A DNA stretch of 64,000 nt from Pyrinomonadaceae bacterium (GTDB lineage Bacteria; Acidobacteriota; Blastocatellia; Pyrinomonadales; Pyrinomonadaceae): the NCBI GenBank assembly GCA_017983495.1, contig JAGOBH010000003.1, positions 186,001-250,000 on the forward strand, given 5' to 3'. Positions within the stretch are counted from its first letter, which is position 1; each line of letters opens with the position of its first letter. Positions 44,301-53,095 of the stretch are shown here, one piece after another. Position numbers and translations under genes: made by a program. The notes beneath the pieces are model-generated. The model was given only the letters and a program-made list of their open reading frames with translations, did not search any database and was not told the origin of the DNA.

Positions 44301-44537
44301 ATGCAAAAGAAATTAACCATTACAATTGACGAGCATGTTTACGCAGGGCTTCATTCTGTTATCGGTCCGCGTAAGATCAGTGGATTTATTGAGCAGCTAG
44401 TGCGGCCACACGTCTTAGATAGCGAACTTGATTTGGAGCAGTCATACAGAGACATGGCGGCTGACGAAGCGTCTGAGGCTGAAGCCCTCGCATGGTCCGA
44501 AGCTTTTATAGGAGACGTAGGCGATGAACCGTGGTGA
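44301..44537 (+). CDS. MazE-position antitoxin
   Basis: 78 residues with an N-terminal ribbon-like segment (KKLTITIDEHVYAGLHSVIG) and an acidic C-terminus (EAEALAWSEAFIGDVGDEPW), as in antitoxins that wrap the toxin. It is closer to ribbon-helix-helix types than to classical MazE. No ribosome binding site is visible; the start is only nine bases after a TATAAT box, so the mRNA may be leaderless. It overlaps mazF by 14 bases. Confidence 0.82.
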   Translation: MQKKLTITIDEHVYAGLHSVIGPRKISGFIEQLVRPHVLDSELDLEQSYRDMAADEASEAEALAWSEAFIGDVGDEPW

Positions 44538-44853
44538 AGTTTGGTGGGTCGATTTCCCTAGCCCAACGGGCGGTGAAATTCAAAAACGCCGCCCGTGCGT
44601 GATTATCAGTAATGATGTGTCGAATCGCTTTCTAAATCGTGTTCAGATTATTCCGCTAACGAGTAACGTTGAAAAGCTTCAGGCCGGCGAGGCGTACGTC
44701 AATGTGGGCGGGAAGCCTGGAAAGGCTTTGGCAACTCAGATACAGACGGCCAGCAAAGAGCGAGTGCTAAATCGGTTGGGCAGACTGACTGAATTTGAAC
44801 TTCTTCAGGTTGAAAAGGCGATTAAAACTCAGCTAGGAATAAAAGAAAAATGA
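44524..44853 (+). CDS. mazF: MazF/PemK family endoribonuclease toxin
   Basis: 109 residues. The MazF signature is clear: RGEVWWVDFPSPTGGEIQKR, RPCVIISNDVSNR, VQIIPLTSN, ALATQIQTASKERV. It cuts mRNA at short sequence motifs unless bound by the antitoxin. The conserved Arg and Ser/Thr residues of the active site appear intact. It is preceded by GGAG within the antitoxin gene and overlaps the next small frame by ATGA. Confidence 0.93.
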   Translation: MNRGEVWWVDFPSPTGGEIQKRRPCVIISNDVSNRFLNRVQIIPLTSNVEKLQAGEAYVNVGGKPGKALATQIQTASKERVLNRLGRLTEFELLQVEKAIKTQLGIKEK

Positions 44854-45035
44854 CGGAATTGGTAGTTGGAAAATACAAATTTTATCCGTATCCGAAGGAG
44901 TTGAAAGAGCCGCCGCCGTCCTTGGAAGAATTGGTTGAATTATTGGGCGAGGCTAAAGCCAAGAGCGGTAAGGACGTTAAAACGCCATCGCGATCTAATG
45001 CCCGACGCCGACCACGCCGGAATCTACATGGCTAG
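44850..45035 (+). CDS. Small protein downstream of mazF, unknown
   Basis: A 61-codon frame whose ATG overlaps the mazF stop (ATGA). The protein is MTELVVGKYKFYPYPKELKE and on, with a Pro/Glu segment and a basic tail (SNARRRPRRNLHG). The tail falls in a region with a GACGCC/GGCGTC hairpin, so the natural end may be disturbed. No family recognised. It is plausibly a translated third gene of the mazEF operon, but could be spurious. Confidence 0.4.
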   Translation: MTELVVGKYKFYPYPKELKEPPPSLEELVELLGEAKAKSGKDVKTPSRSNARRRPRRNLHG

Positions 45036-45080
45036 GCGTCGGTGGATGCGAAGTGCCATGCGAGGTGCGCGATTTGAGCT

Positions 45081-45512
45081 ATGTTCGAAATTGAGTTGAC
45101 CGATCCAAGATATTCGATATGTGATTGCTGCGGCGGCAAATTGACGAATGTTACCAGATTTGTCTACAAGGACGGAGTTGCTTTTGCGATGTACTATGCG
45201 ACATTTGGCGAAGGTCATCCTGAGAAAGGTGTGTATCTTGCAATTGGAATTGACGATGACTGGGATGAAGTTGAATCCACGAGCCGAATCGCGTTTTCTT
45301 GCTTTTTACATGCTAATGATCTCGAGTATCAGGTTTCTTTGATCGATGGATCCGAATCACCATGGGGTGAATCGAAGGTCTTGGGGCGGATGTTAGATCG
45401 AGAAGACGCTCAGTCACATCCGCTTATCAACCAGGTATTTCAATTGACCGACCAAATTGTGGAAAACGATCCGGCAATCAACAAATTATTTAATGGCGAC
45501 ACGACTCACTGA
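45081..45512 (+). CDS. Protein of unknown function with a CDCC motif
   Basis: 143 residues beginning MFEIELTDPRYSICDCCGGK. The CDCCGG segment resembles half of a zinc ribbon. The body (VYKDGVAFAMYYATFGEGHP, then GVYLAIGIDDDWDEVES) is acidic and probably a compact mixed alpha/beta domain, a type often seen among immunity or orphan proteins near TA genes. No firm family. It lies between the mazEF operon and the duplicated start of the 1493-aa gene. Confidence 0.55.
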   Translation: MFEIELTDPRYSICDCCGGKLTNVTRFVYKDGVAFAMYYATFGEGHPEKGVYLAIGIDDDWDEVESTSRIAFSCFLHANDLEYQVSLIDGSESPWGESKVLGRMLDREDAQSHPLINQVFQLTDQIVENDPAINKLFNGDTTH

Positions 45513-45520
45513 TCTTTGTA

Positions 45521-45658
45521 ATGAAATTATCACCAACAGAAATATTTAAGGGTAAGAAGATCTTCTTTATCGGCGGGACGGAGTTGGAGAGCGGACACTC
45601 TTGTCCGCATGAGTGCCGTTTCGGCACGAACGCTAATGGTACCGATGAGCGAGTTTAA
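45521..45658 (+). pseudogene. Truncated duplicate of the 5' end of the ElbD-like gene
   Basis: A 45-codon frame whose first 20 codons (MKLSPTEIFKGKKIFFIGGT) are identical in translation to the start of the gene at 45725. It then runs into a palindromic element and stops. The repeated block (45516-45581 against 45718-45785) includes bases just before the ATG. It is most simply a remnant of the original gene start, cut off by the insertion. Confidence 0.85.
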
Positions 45659-45717
45659 ATAATAGCGATGATCTCGCCGGAGGAACCGGCGATGCGGACA
45701 GGAGTGTCCGCGCTCCG
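45582..45717. mobile_element. Palindromic element inserted at the ElbD-like gene, flanked by long direct repeats
   Basis: Inverted ends GGAGAGCGGACACTCTTGTC (from 45586) and, on the minus strand from 45716, GGAGCGCGGACACTCCTGTC. Each arm is itself a small hairpin (GCGGACA/TGTCCGC), and inner hairpins GCCGTTTCGGC and CGCCGG/CCGGCG occur. It is bounded by ~65-base direct repeats of the gene's 5' end. No coding capacity of its own. Confidence 0.75.
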
Positions 45718-45785
45718 TTGTAAAATGAAACTATCACCGACAGAAATATTTAAGGGTAAGAAGATCTTCTTTATCGGCGGGACGG
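45718..45785. repeat. Second copy of the 5'-end direct repeat (used start)
   Basis: Matches 45516-45581 over about 65 bases with only a two-base indel (TAATG/TAAAATG) and two synonymous-looking changes (TTA/CTA, CCA/CCG). It contains the start codon of the functional gene. Confidence 0.85.
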
Positions 45786-48700
45786 GCTTTGTGGGGAAGG
45801 TCACTTTGTCGATGCTGCTGAATAATTTTCCTGAAATCGGGAAGGTCTATACGACAGTGCGGGCGAGGGATGCGGCGGAGTCTAAGATACGGTTTTGGAC
45901 GTCGATCGTAACAAGCCCGACGTTCGATCCGCTGCGTGAGAAATACGGCGACGGATTTGAGGATTTTATTAAGTCCAAGGTCGTGCCGGTCAATGGAGAT
46001 GTCGGCAACGAGTATCTCGGACTCGAAGAAAAGGACGCCCGCAAGATCATGCGGGACACGGACATCATCATCAATGGTGCCGGAAACGTGACGTTCAATC
46101 CGCCGCTCGAGTCCGCCTTAAGGACAAATGTCGTCGGTTCGAACAACATCATCAAGATGGCCCGGATGATGAAAAAGCCGCGACTGGTGCATGTCTCGAC
46201 TTGCTTTGTCGCGGGCAAACGGTCGGGGCCGATCTGGGAGAATGAGCCGGTCGTCGGATACTTTCCGCGTAAGGACGAACTGGTCGGGACCGTTTTCGAC
46301 GTTAATCGTGAGATCGAGGATTGTGCGCGTTTGTCAGAACAGGCACGTCAGGAAGCCGACGACGCCGTACAGCACGCGAAGTTTCGCGAACAGGCGCGCA
46401 ATCGTTTTATCGAAGAGGGCCGCGACCCTGATGATGAGGCCGAATTAAAATCGGCGATCTTTCGCGAGCGTAAGATGTGGATCCGCGAGCGGACGACCGA
46501 ACTCGGTTCCGAGCGTGCCGAATACTGGGGCTGGACGAATATCTACACGTATTCGAAATCGCTGGCGGAGCAGATCATCGCTTCGCAGGACGATATCGTT
46601 AAGGTTCTGGTGCGGCCGTCGATCGTCGAATCGTCAAACCAGTATCCGTTCCCCGGCTGGAATGAGGGATTTACAACGACCGCGCCGCTGATACTGATCG
46701 CGCTTCGCGGCCAACCGATAATTCCGGTCAACGAAAAGCTGGTACTCGATATTATTCCGGTCGATATGGTGTCGGGTGCGATACTTGCGGCGGCAATGAA
46801 CGCACTTGTCGATCCAAAACCGCCGCTCGTGTTTCAGGCGTCGTCGGGCGATTCGAACCCGAATGACATGAAGCGCATCGTCGGGCTCGTCGGATTGTAT
46901 AAACGCCAGCATTTCGAGGACAAAGAGGCCGGTAACAAGCTGGTAAATAAGTTGGCCGGCATGGTCGAAACGCAGACCGTCACACAGCGAACCTACGAGC
47001 TGACATCGGCGCCGATGCTGAACAAGATCGCCAAGCGTGCAGACGACTTGATGGACCGGGCGACACCTCGTTGGGGTGGCGGTCGGATCGGCAACATCAT
47101 TTCCGATCTAAAGAAATCGACTGAGAGTTTCAAGGAAACGACCCAGGCGACGATGGACGCGTTTGCGATGTTCAAACCGTTCATGATCGACAACGACTAC
47201 CTGTATCGCTCGGACAACGTCAGGGCTCTGCAATCGGTGATCCGCGAAAAGGAAAAGCAGTTGCTGCCGTGGTACCCGGAAACGATCGATTGGTACGACT
47301 ATTGGCTGAACGTCCATTTTCCGGGAATGCGAAAATGGGTGTTGCCCACTCTCGAAGAAGAACTCAAGGCGGTCGAAAAGCGTTCTTACACATACAAAGA
47401 TCTGCTTGATCTGTTTGATACGTCGGTCAAACGATTTCCGACGCGTGTGGCGATGCGCATCGAGCGTGACGGGCGAAAGGAGCAATATACATTTGACGAC
47501 GTCCGCGAACTGACAATGCGGGCAGCAGGCTATTTTGCCAAGAACGGGATTTCCAACGGCAGCCGCGTCATCCTATTCTCAAACAACATGCCTGAATGGG
47601 GAATGACCTATTTCGGCATTCTAAAAACCGGAGCGACGGCGATACCGATCGACCCGGCAAGCTCAGTCGATGAGATCGTGGCTTTTGCCAAGGCCGGAGA
47701 GGCGTCGGCGATCGTTGTGTCGCCGAAGCTAGCAGCCGAGAACCCGGAGTTAAAGGAAAGGCTTGATGCGGCCTTCGCTCCAGCAAAAGAGAACCACCCC
47801 GTCGGCGAAGCGCCGCCACCCCTCCTTCGTAAGGAGGGGAGCCCGACAGTCTGGACGTTCGACGAGGTCTTTGAGATCCAGACTGAGATCGAGGAGGCGA
47901 AACGCAATGCCCTCCTGCCCGCGAAGATACATTCGTCGGCCATCGCGTCGTTGATCTTTACTTCGGGTACGACCGGAACACCAAAGGCGGTCATGTTGTC
48001 GCATAAGAATTTCGTCAACATGATCTCGATGCTCTCGTCGGTGCTCGACATGGACCTGACGGACGGAGTTCTGTCGGTGCTGCCGATGCATCACACGTTT
48101 GAGTTTTCGGCAGGATTCCTGACGCCATTTTCAAACGGAACGCAGATCACGTATCTCAACGAACTAACGGCCGAGGATCTCTCGCGGACAATCGAGAACG
48201 GCCACGTGACGGGCATGGTCGGCGTGCCGGCGTTATGGGAAATGCTGCATCGCCGCATCAAAACGCGTCTGCGGGATAAGGGCGACTGGGTCGCCGACAT
48301 GGCAGATAACCTGATCGAATTTAATGCCTGGATCCGTGATAACACGCCGTTCAATCTCGGACCGATCGTTTTCTTCCCGATCCATCAGGGAATGGGCGGG
48401 AAGATGCGATACCTGATCTCGGGCGGATCAGCGCTCAGCGAAAAGGTTCAGAAAGACCTGCACGGACTCGGGTTTACCGTGCTCGAGGGCTACGGCCTGA
48501 CGGAATCGTCGCCAGTCCTGACCGTTGCTCGGCCGGGCAACAAGCTGCTGCGCGGCAGCGTCGGCAAACCGCTGCCCGGTGTCGAGGTCAAGATCGAGGC
48601 GCCGGACGAAAATGGCGTCGGCGAAGTGCTCGCCCGCGGCCAAAACGTAATGGTTGGTTATTACAATAACGATAAGGCGACCGACGCTGTGCTGCAGGAC

Positions 48701-50206
48701 CGCTGGCTCAAGACCGGCGATCTCGGCAAGATCGACGAAGACGGCAATCTGTTTATTGTTGGCCGGTCAAAGGACGTCATTATCGACTCGAACGGAAAGA
48801 ACATCTATCCCGATGAGATCGAGGACCACTACAGCAAATCGCCTTTTATTAAGGAAATGAGCGTGGTTGGCCTCAATGACGACGACGGCGGAGAGAAGAT
48901 CGCGGCTTTGGTCGTGCCCGATTACGAATTTGACATCGCTCTGTCGCGTTCGGAGGCAAATAAGAAGGTCGAGGAGCATTTCCGCGGGGTTTCCGCCGGT
49001 CTGCCGTTTTTCAAACGCGTCAAGCTGATGCACATCACGCCCTTTGAATTGCCGCGGACAGCGACGCGAAAGGTAAAGCGGCCCGAGGTGGTCGAGATGC
49101 TGCAGACACTCGAGGATCGCGCGAGGTCGAAGACCAAGACAGTGGTCGAAGCCAAAGGCGACGACAACGCGTTGTGGATACGAAAGATCGTGGCGAGCGT
49201 CTCGAACCGGCCCCTTTCGGACGTCGTGATGGAAGATAAGCTTGCAGATCTCGGCTTTGATTCGCTGATGTTCGTCGAACTGCAGGGTGCAGTCGAGGAT
49301 GCCGGAGGACGCATTCCGTCGCCGGACACGTTGAACGAAGTACAGTCGGTTCGCGAACTGCTCACGGCCGTTCAACGCGTCGATAAATCAAAGAAACTCG
49401 CCGACGAGCCAAAGGCCGAAGAGAAGAAAGAGGAAGAGGAGATAGTCATCCCTTCGCTTGTGCGAAAGGTGGGCAATGCTCTAGTCGATTTTGCCCAGGA
49501 CACGCTTTATGAGGGTGTGCTGAAAACTCGTATCGAGGGCGAATCGAACGTGCCGAAGCACGTCAACTTCATCGTCGCTCCTAACCACACGTCGCATATC
49601 GACACGGGCCTCGTGAAAAAGGCACTGGGCAAGGAAACGGCCGAACAGACGGTTGCGGTTGCGGCCGCGGATTACTGGTTCGACACGAAATACAAGCGTG
49701 CGTACATGAATAATTTCACGACGCTCGTTCCGATCGAACGTACGGGAAGCCTGCGTCAGTCGCTGCGGCATGTGACGCAGATACTGAATGAGGGTTATAA
49801 CGCTCTCATTTTCCCGGAGGGCGGACGACAGGAATCGGGCCAGATCACTGAGTTCAAGCCGATCATTGGTTACCTCTCGCTGAATCAAAAGATAGGCATT
49901 TTGCCGATCTATATATGGGGCACATACGAAGCGTTTCCAAAGGGAACGATCATCCCGAAAGGCAGCAGCATCGGAGCGAAGGTCGGTGCAAAGGTCGGCA
50001 AATTCCTCGAATACGACGAACTCGCCAAGATGGTCGATGGCGTGCCGAACACCGAGGCATATCGTCTCGTCGCCGCCCGCGTACAGCATGAGATCGAAAA
50101 TATGCGTGACGGCAAGAGAGATAAGTTCGATGTCGAGGCGATCCGCAAAGTGTGGAAAGCCGAACGCCGAAAAACACGAAAGCAGGAGCCTGTGATCGAC
50201 AATTAA
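45725..50206 (+). CDS. ElbD-like multidomain lipid enzyme: reductase, acyl ligase, carrier, acyltransferase
   Basis: 1493 residues. Domains in order: a fatty acyl reductase-like NAD(P) domain (GGTGFVGK at 18-25, Y274-K278 as YTYSK); an AMP-forming acyl ligase (~550-1140) with TSGTTGTPK from 746, GYGLTESS and TGDLGKIDEDG; an acyl carrier domain (Ser1180 in GFDSLMF); and a PlsC acyltransferase (H1288-x4-D1293, then FPEGGRQ). The layout recalls ElbD of Myxococcus, linked to ether-lipid synthesis. ATG 45725 was chosen; the in-frame ATG 45668 lies in an inserted element. Residues ~690-706 come from a palindromic repeat. Confidence 0.82.
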   Translation: MKLSPTEIFKGKKIFFIGGTGFVGKVTLSMLLNNFPEIGKVYTTVRARDAAESKIRFWTSIVTSPTFDPLREKYGDGFEDFIKSKVVPVNGDVGNEYLGLEEKDARKIMRDTDIIINGAGNVTFNPPLESALRTNVVGSNNIIKMARMMKKPRLVHVSTCFVAGKRSGPIWENEPVVGYFPRKDELVGTVFDVNREIEDCARLSEQARQEADDAVQHAKFREQARNRFIEEGRDPDDEAELKSAIFRERKMWIRERTTELGSERAEYWGWTNIYTYSKSLAEQIIASQDDIVKVLVRPSIVESSNQYPFPGWNEGFTTTAPLILIALRGQPIIPVNEKLVLDIIPVDMVSGAILAAAMNALVDPKPPLVFQASSGDSNPNDMKRIVGLVGLYKRQHFEDKEAGNKLVNKLAGMVETQTVTQRTYELTSAPMLNKIAKRADDLMDRATPRWGGGRIGNIISDLKKSTESFKETTQATMDAFAMFKPFMIDNDYLYRSDNVRALQSVIREKEKQLLPWYPETIDWYDYWLNVHFPGMRKWVLPTLEEELKAVEKRSYTYKDLLDLFDTSVKRFPTRVAMRIERDGRKEQYTFDDVRELTMRAAGYFAKNGISNGSRVILFSNNMPEWGMTYFGILKTGATAIPIDPASSVDEIVAFAKAGEASAIVVSPKLAAENPELKERLDAAFAPAKENHPVGEAPPPLLRKEGSPTVWTFDEVFEIQTEIEEAKRNALLPAKIHSSAIASLIFTSGTTGTPKAVMLSHKNFVNMISMLSSVLDMDLTDGVLSVLPMHHTFEFSAGFLTPFSNGTQITYLNELTAEDLSRTIENGHVTGMVGVPALWEMLHRRIKTRLRDKGDWVADMADNLIEFNAWIRDNTPFNLGPIVFFPIHQGMGGKMRYLISGGSALSEKVQKDLHGLGFTVLEGYGLTESSPVLTVARPGNKLLRGSVGKPLPGVEVKIEAPDENGVGEVLARGQNVMVGYYNNDKATDAVLQDRWLKTGDLGKIDEDGNLFIVGRSKDVIIDSNGKNIYPDEIEDHYSKSPFIKEMSVVGLNDDDGGEKIAALVVPDYEFDIALSRSEANKKVEEHFRGVSAGLPFFKRVKLMHITPFELPRTATRKVKRPEVVEMLQTLEDRARSKTKTVVEAKGDDNALWIRKIVASVSNRPLSDVVMEDKLADLGFDSLMFVELQGAVEDAGGRIPSPDTLNEVQSVRELLTAVQRVDKSKKLADEPKAEEKKEEEEIVIPSLVRKVGNALVDFAQDTLYEGVLKTRIEGESNVPKHVNFIVAPNHTSHIDTGLVKKALGKETAEQTVAVAAADYWFDTKYKRAYMNNFTTLVPIERTGSLRQSLRHVTQILNEGYNALIFPEGGRQESGQITEFKPIIGYLSLNQKIGILPIYIWGTYEAFPKGTIIPKGSSIGAKVGAKVGKFLEYDELAKMVDGVPNTEAYRLVAARVQHEIENMRDGKRDKFDVEAIRKVWKAERRKTRKQEPVIDN
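47794..47842. repeat. Palindromic element inside the ElbD-like gene
   Basis: Two adjacent hairpins: CGGCG-AAG-CGCCG (47803-47815) and CCCCTCCTT-CGT-AAGGAGGGG (47819-47839). It is translated in frame as HPVGEAPPPLLRKEGS between the conserved parts of the ligase domain. Confidence 0.75.
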
Positions 50207-50265
50207 GGTTGATCCACGTCTCACTGAATAAAAACAATTAACAACCGTTTCGCGTAATAAAGAAC

Positions 50266-53088
50266 ATGAAAACCGCTAAGATAATCCTATTATTGACTTG
50301 TTTACTGGCCTCGTCCTTTTCCGTTTTTGCACAGAAAGCCGCCCCGAAGGCGACGCTTAAGGTGGAATACGAAAAATTCACCCTGGCCAACGGCCTGAAC
50401 GTGATCTTTCATGTCGACCGCAGCGATCCGGTAGTGGCGGTCTCGATCACCGCCCATGTCGGTTCGGCTCGCGAGAAGGCAGGGCGAACCGGGTTTGCAC
50501 ATCTTTTTGAGCATCTATTATTTCTTGAATCCGAAAATCTTGGCAAAGGCGGCCTTGATAAATTGACCGCAAGGGTCGGCGGTTCCGGAGCGAACGGTTC
50601 GACGAGCCGCGATAGGACAAATTATCTTCAAACGGTTCCGAAAGACGCTCTGGAAAAAATGCTTTGGGCTGAGGCGGACAAGCTCGGGTGGTTTATCAAT
50701 ACGGTAACGGATGATGTTCTGGCCAAAGAAAAGCAGGTCGTAAAAAACGAAAAGCGGCAAAGCGTCGATAATAATCCGTACGGACACACTTCGTATGTCG
50801 TTGATAAGGCATTGTTTCCGGCCGACCATCCTTACAACTGGCAGGTGATCGGGTCGCTTGAGGACCTGCAGAACGCTAAGCTTGAGGACGTTAAGGAATT
50901 CTTTAGGCGCTGGTATGTACCGAACAACGTGACGCTCGTGGTCGCGGGCGATTTTGACACGGAGCAGGCGAAAAAATGGGTTGAAAAGTATTTTAGCGAG
51001 ATCGCCCGTGGTCCGGAGATCGCTAAGCAGCCGAAACGACCGGGAACTGTTAAAGAAAGCGTCAAATTTTACCACGAGGACAACTTTGCAAATTCACCGG
51101 AACTGACAATGGCATGGCCGACAGTCGAACAGTATCATCCTGATTCGTATCCGCTTGCAGTCCTGTCTCAGTATCTTTCGCGAGGCAAAAAAGCACCGTT
51201 CTATCAGGTCGTGGTCGAAGAAAAGAAGCTGGCACCAAATGTCGATATCGGAAACTACACCTCCGAGATCGCCGGAAATATGGAGCTTTCGATCCGAGCC
51301 TTTGGTGACAAGGACCTTGACGAAGTTGCGGCTGCCGTTAACGAGGCATTTGCGAAGTTTGAAAAAGACGGTATTTCTGAGAAAGATCTCAGCCGCATCA
51401 AAGCGGGACAGGAAACGCAGTTTTACAACTCGCTTTCGAGCGTGCTCGGAAAAGGTGCACAGCTTGCCCAGTGTAATATTTTCGCCGGCGATCCCGGTTG
51501 TATCGAAAGGGACATCAAGAACATCCTCGCGGTCACCCCGCAGGACGTGACGCGTGTATATCAGAAGTACATCAAGGGTAAGAATTTCGTGGCAACAAGT
51601 TTTGTGCCTAAGGGCAAGATAGCACTTGCTCTCGATGGTTCGAAAAAAGCCGAAGTAGTCGAGGAAAAGATCGTGCAAGGAGCCGATGCCGAGGTCGACG
51701 CATCAGCTGCCGCGACCTACAAAAAGACGCCGTCAACCTTTGACCGCAGCGTCGAGCCGCCTTATGGCCCGGCTCCCGAGGTCAGGATCCCAACGATCTG
51801 GGAAGACAAGCTCTCAAACGGCATGCGGGTTTACGGCATTCAGAACAACGAAGTGCCGCTTGTTCAGTTCGAGATCGTCGTCGACGGCGGCCTCTTGATG
51901 GAAGACATCAACAAGGTTGGTGTGGCCAATCTCATGGCCCGGATGATGACGCAGGGAACGGCGAAAAAGACGCCGCAAGAACTCGAAGAGGCCATTCAGC
52001 AGCTTGGTGCAACGATAAATGTCTCGGCAGGAACCGAGGACGTACGGATCGGTGTAAACACGCTGGCGGCGAACTACAAGGAAACCCTTGCATTGGTCGA
52101 AGAGATCCTGTTCGAGCCGCGTTGGGACGCCAAGGAGTTCGAGCTGCTTAAGCAGAGCACGATCAGCCAGATCCGACAGCAAACCGCAAATCCTAACGCC
52201 ATTGCGCAGAACAATTTCAATTTGCTGATCTACGGAAAGGATAATATTCGCTCGCGCAATGTGCTGGGGACGATCGAGTCGGTCAACGCGATAACGATCG
52301 ACGATCTTAAGGCGTTTTACGCAAAGAATGTGTCGCCGTCGGTTGCTCGGATGCACGTTGTCGGGGCGCTCGATAAAGCGTCGATCACCGGTTCGCTGAC
52401 GGGCATCGATAAACGCTGGAAGGCTAAACCGGTCACTATTCCGGCATATGAGACGCCGAAAGCACCGGCGAGATCGCAGGTATATTTTTATGACGTACCC
52501 GACGCGAAACAGTCAGTAATCCGTTTTGGCTACCCGGCTCTCGCGGCGACAGACAAGGATTTTTATCCCGCGACAGTTATGAACTACATCCTCGGCGGGG
52601 GTGGATTCGCGTCGCAGCTTACACAGGAACTGCGTGAGGGCAAAGGCTACACTTACGGGATCGGTTCGGGGTTTGCGGGAACGAAGAGCCCCGGAGCATT
52701 CAGCATTGCCAGCAGTGTGCGGACCAACGTAACGCTTGAATCCGCCCAGCTCATAAAAAGCATCCTGCAGAATTACGGCAAAAACTACTCGGACAAGGAC
52801 CTGGAGACGACGAAAGGATTTTTGATCAAGAGCAACGCACGTGCATTTGAAACTGCCGCTGCAAAGCTGAACATGCTCGAGAATATCAGTAAGTACGGCT
52901 GGAACTACGATTATGTAAAGGGACGTGAGCAGGTCGTAAGATCTATGACTGCCGACGAGATCAAACGGCTTTCGGGAAAATATCTGGACGCTGACAGGAT
53001 GATCTGGCTCGTGGTCGGTGACGCAAAGACGCAATTGCCGCGACTCAAGGAACTTGGGTTTGGCGACCCGATAATGATCCAGAAGTAA
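50266..53088 (+). CDS. M16 family zinc peptidase, two-domain, secreted
   Basis: 940 residues with a signal peptide (IILLLTCLLASSFSVFAQ). The first M16 half has the inverted zinc motif H79-L-F-E82-H83 in GFAHLFEHLLF; the second half, from about residue 505, has NLMARMMTQG at the same place and is probably inactive but structural. This active/inactive pairing is usual in pitrilysin/PqqL-like enzymes. A clamshell chamber degrades short peptides, here in the periplasm. It is followed by the GH47 gene eight bases later, with an AAGGA site, so the two may be co-expressed. Confidence 0.9.
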   Translation: MKTAKIILLLTCLLASSFSVFAQKAAPKATLKVEYEKFTLANGLNVIFHVDRSDPVVAVSITAHVGSAREKAGRTGFAHLFEHLLFLESENLGKGGLDKLTARVGGSGANGSTSRDRTNYLQTVPKDALEKMLWAEADKLGWFINTVTDDVLAKEKQVVKNEKRQSVDNNPYGHTSYVVDKALFPADHPYNWQVIGSLEDLQNAKLEDVKEFFRRWYVPNNVTLVVAGDFDTEQAKKWVEKYFSEIARGPEIAKQPKRPGTVKESVKFYHEDNFANSPELTMAWPTVEQYHPDSYPLAVLSQYLSRGKKAPFYQVVVEEKKLAPNVDIGNYTSEIAGNMELSIRAFGDKDLDEVAAAVNEAFAKFEKDGISEKDLSRIKAGQETQFYNSLSSVLGKGAQLAQCNIFAGDPGCIERDIKNILAVTPQDVTRVYQKYIKGKNFVATSFVPKGKIALALDGSKKAEVVEEKIVQGADAEVDASAAATYKKTPSTFDRSVEPPYGPAPEVRIPTIWEDKLSNGMRVYGIQNNEVPLVQFEIVVDGGLLMEDINKVGVANLMARMMTQGTAKKTPQELEEAIQQLGATINVSAGTEDVRIGVNTLAANYKETLALVEEILFEPRWDAKEFELLKQSTISQIRQQTANPNAIAQNNFNLLIYGKDNIRSRNVLGTIESVNAITIDDLKAFYAKNVSPSVARMHVVGALDKASITGSLTGIDKRWKAKPVTIPAYETPKAPARSQVYFYDVPDAKQSVIRFGYPALAATDKDFYPATVMNYILGGGGFASQLTQELREGKGYTYGIGSGFAGTKSPGAFSIASSVRTNVTLESAQLIKSILQNYGKNYSDKDLETTKGFLIKSNARAFETAAAKLNMLENISKYGWNYDYVKGREQVVRSMTADEIKRLSGKYLDADRMIWLVVGDAKTQLPRLKELGFGDPIMIQK

Positions 53089-53095
53089 GGAACTG

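Noticed and set aside
45668..45724. Upstream in-frame ATG for the ElbD-like gene
   Set aside because: These 19 codons lie inside the palindromic element, while the duplicated block shows that the natural start is MKLSPTEIF at 45725.
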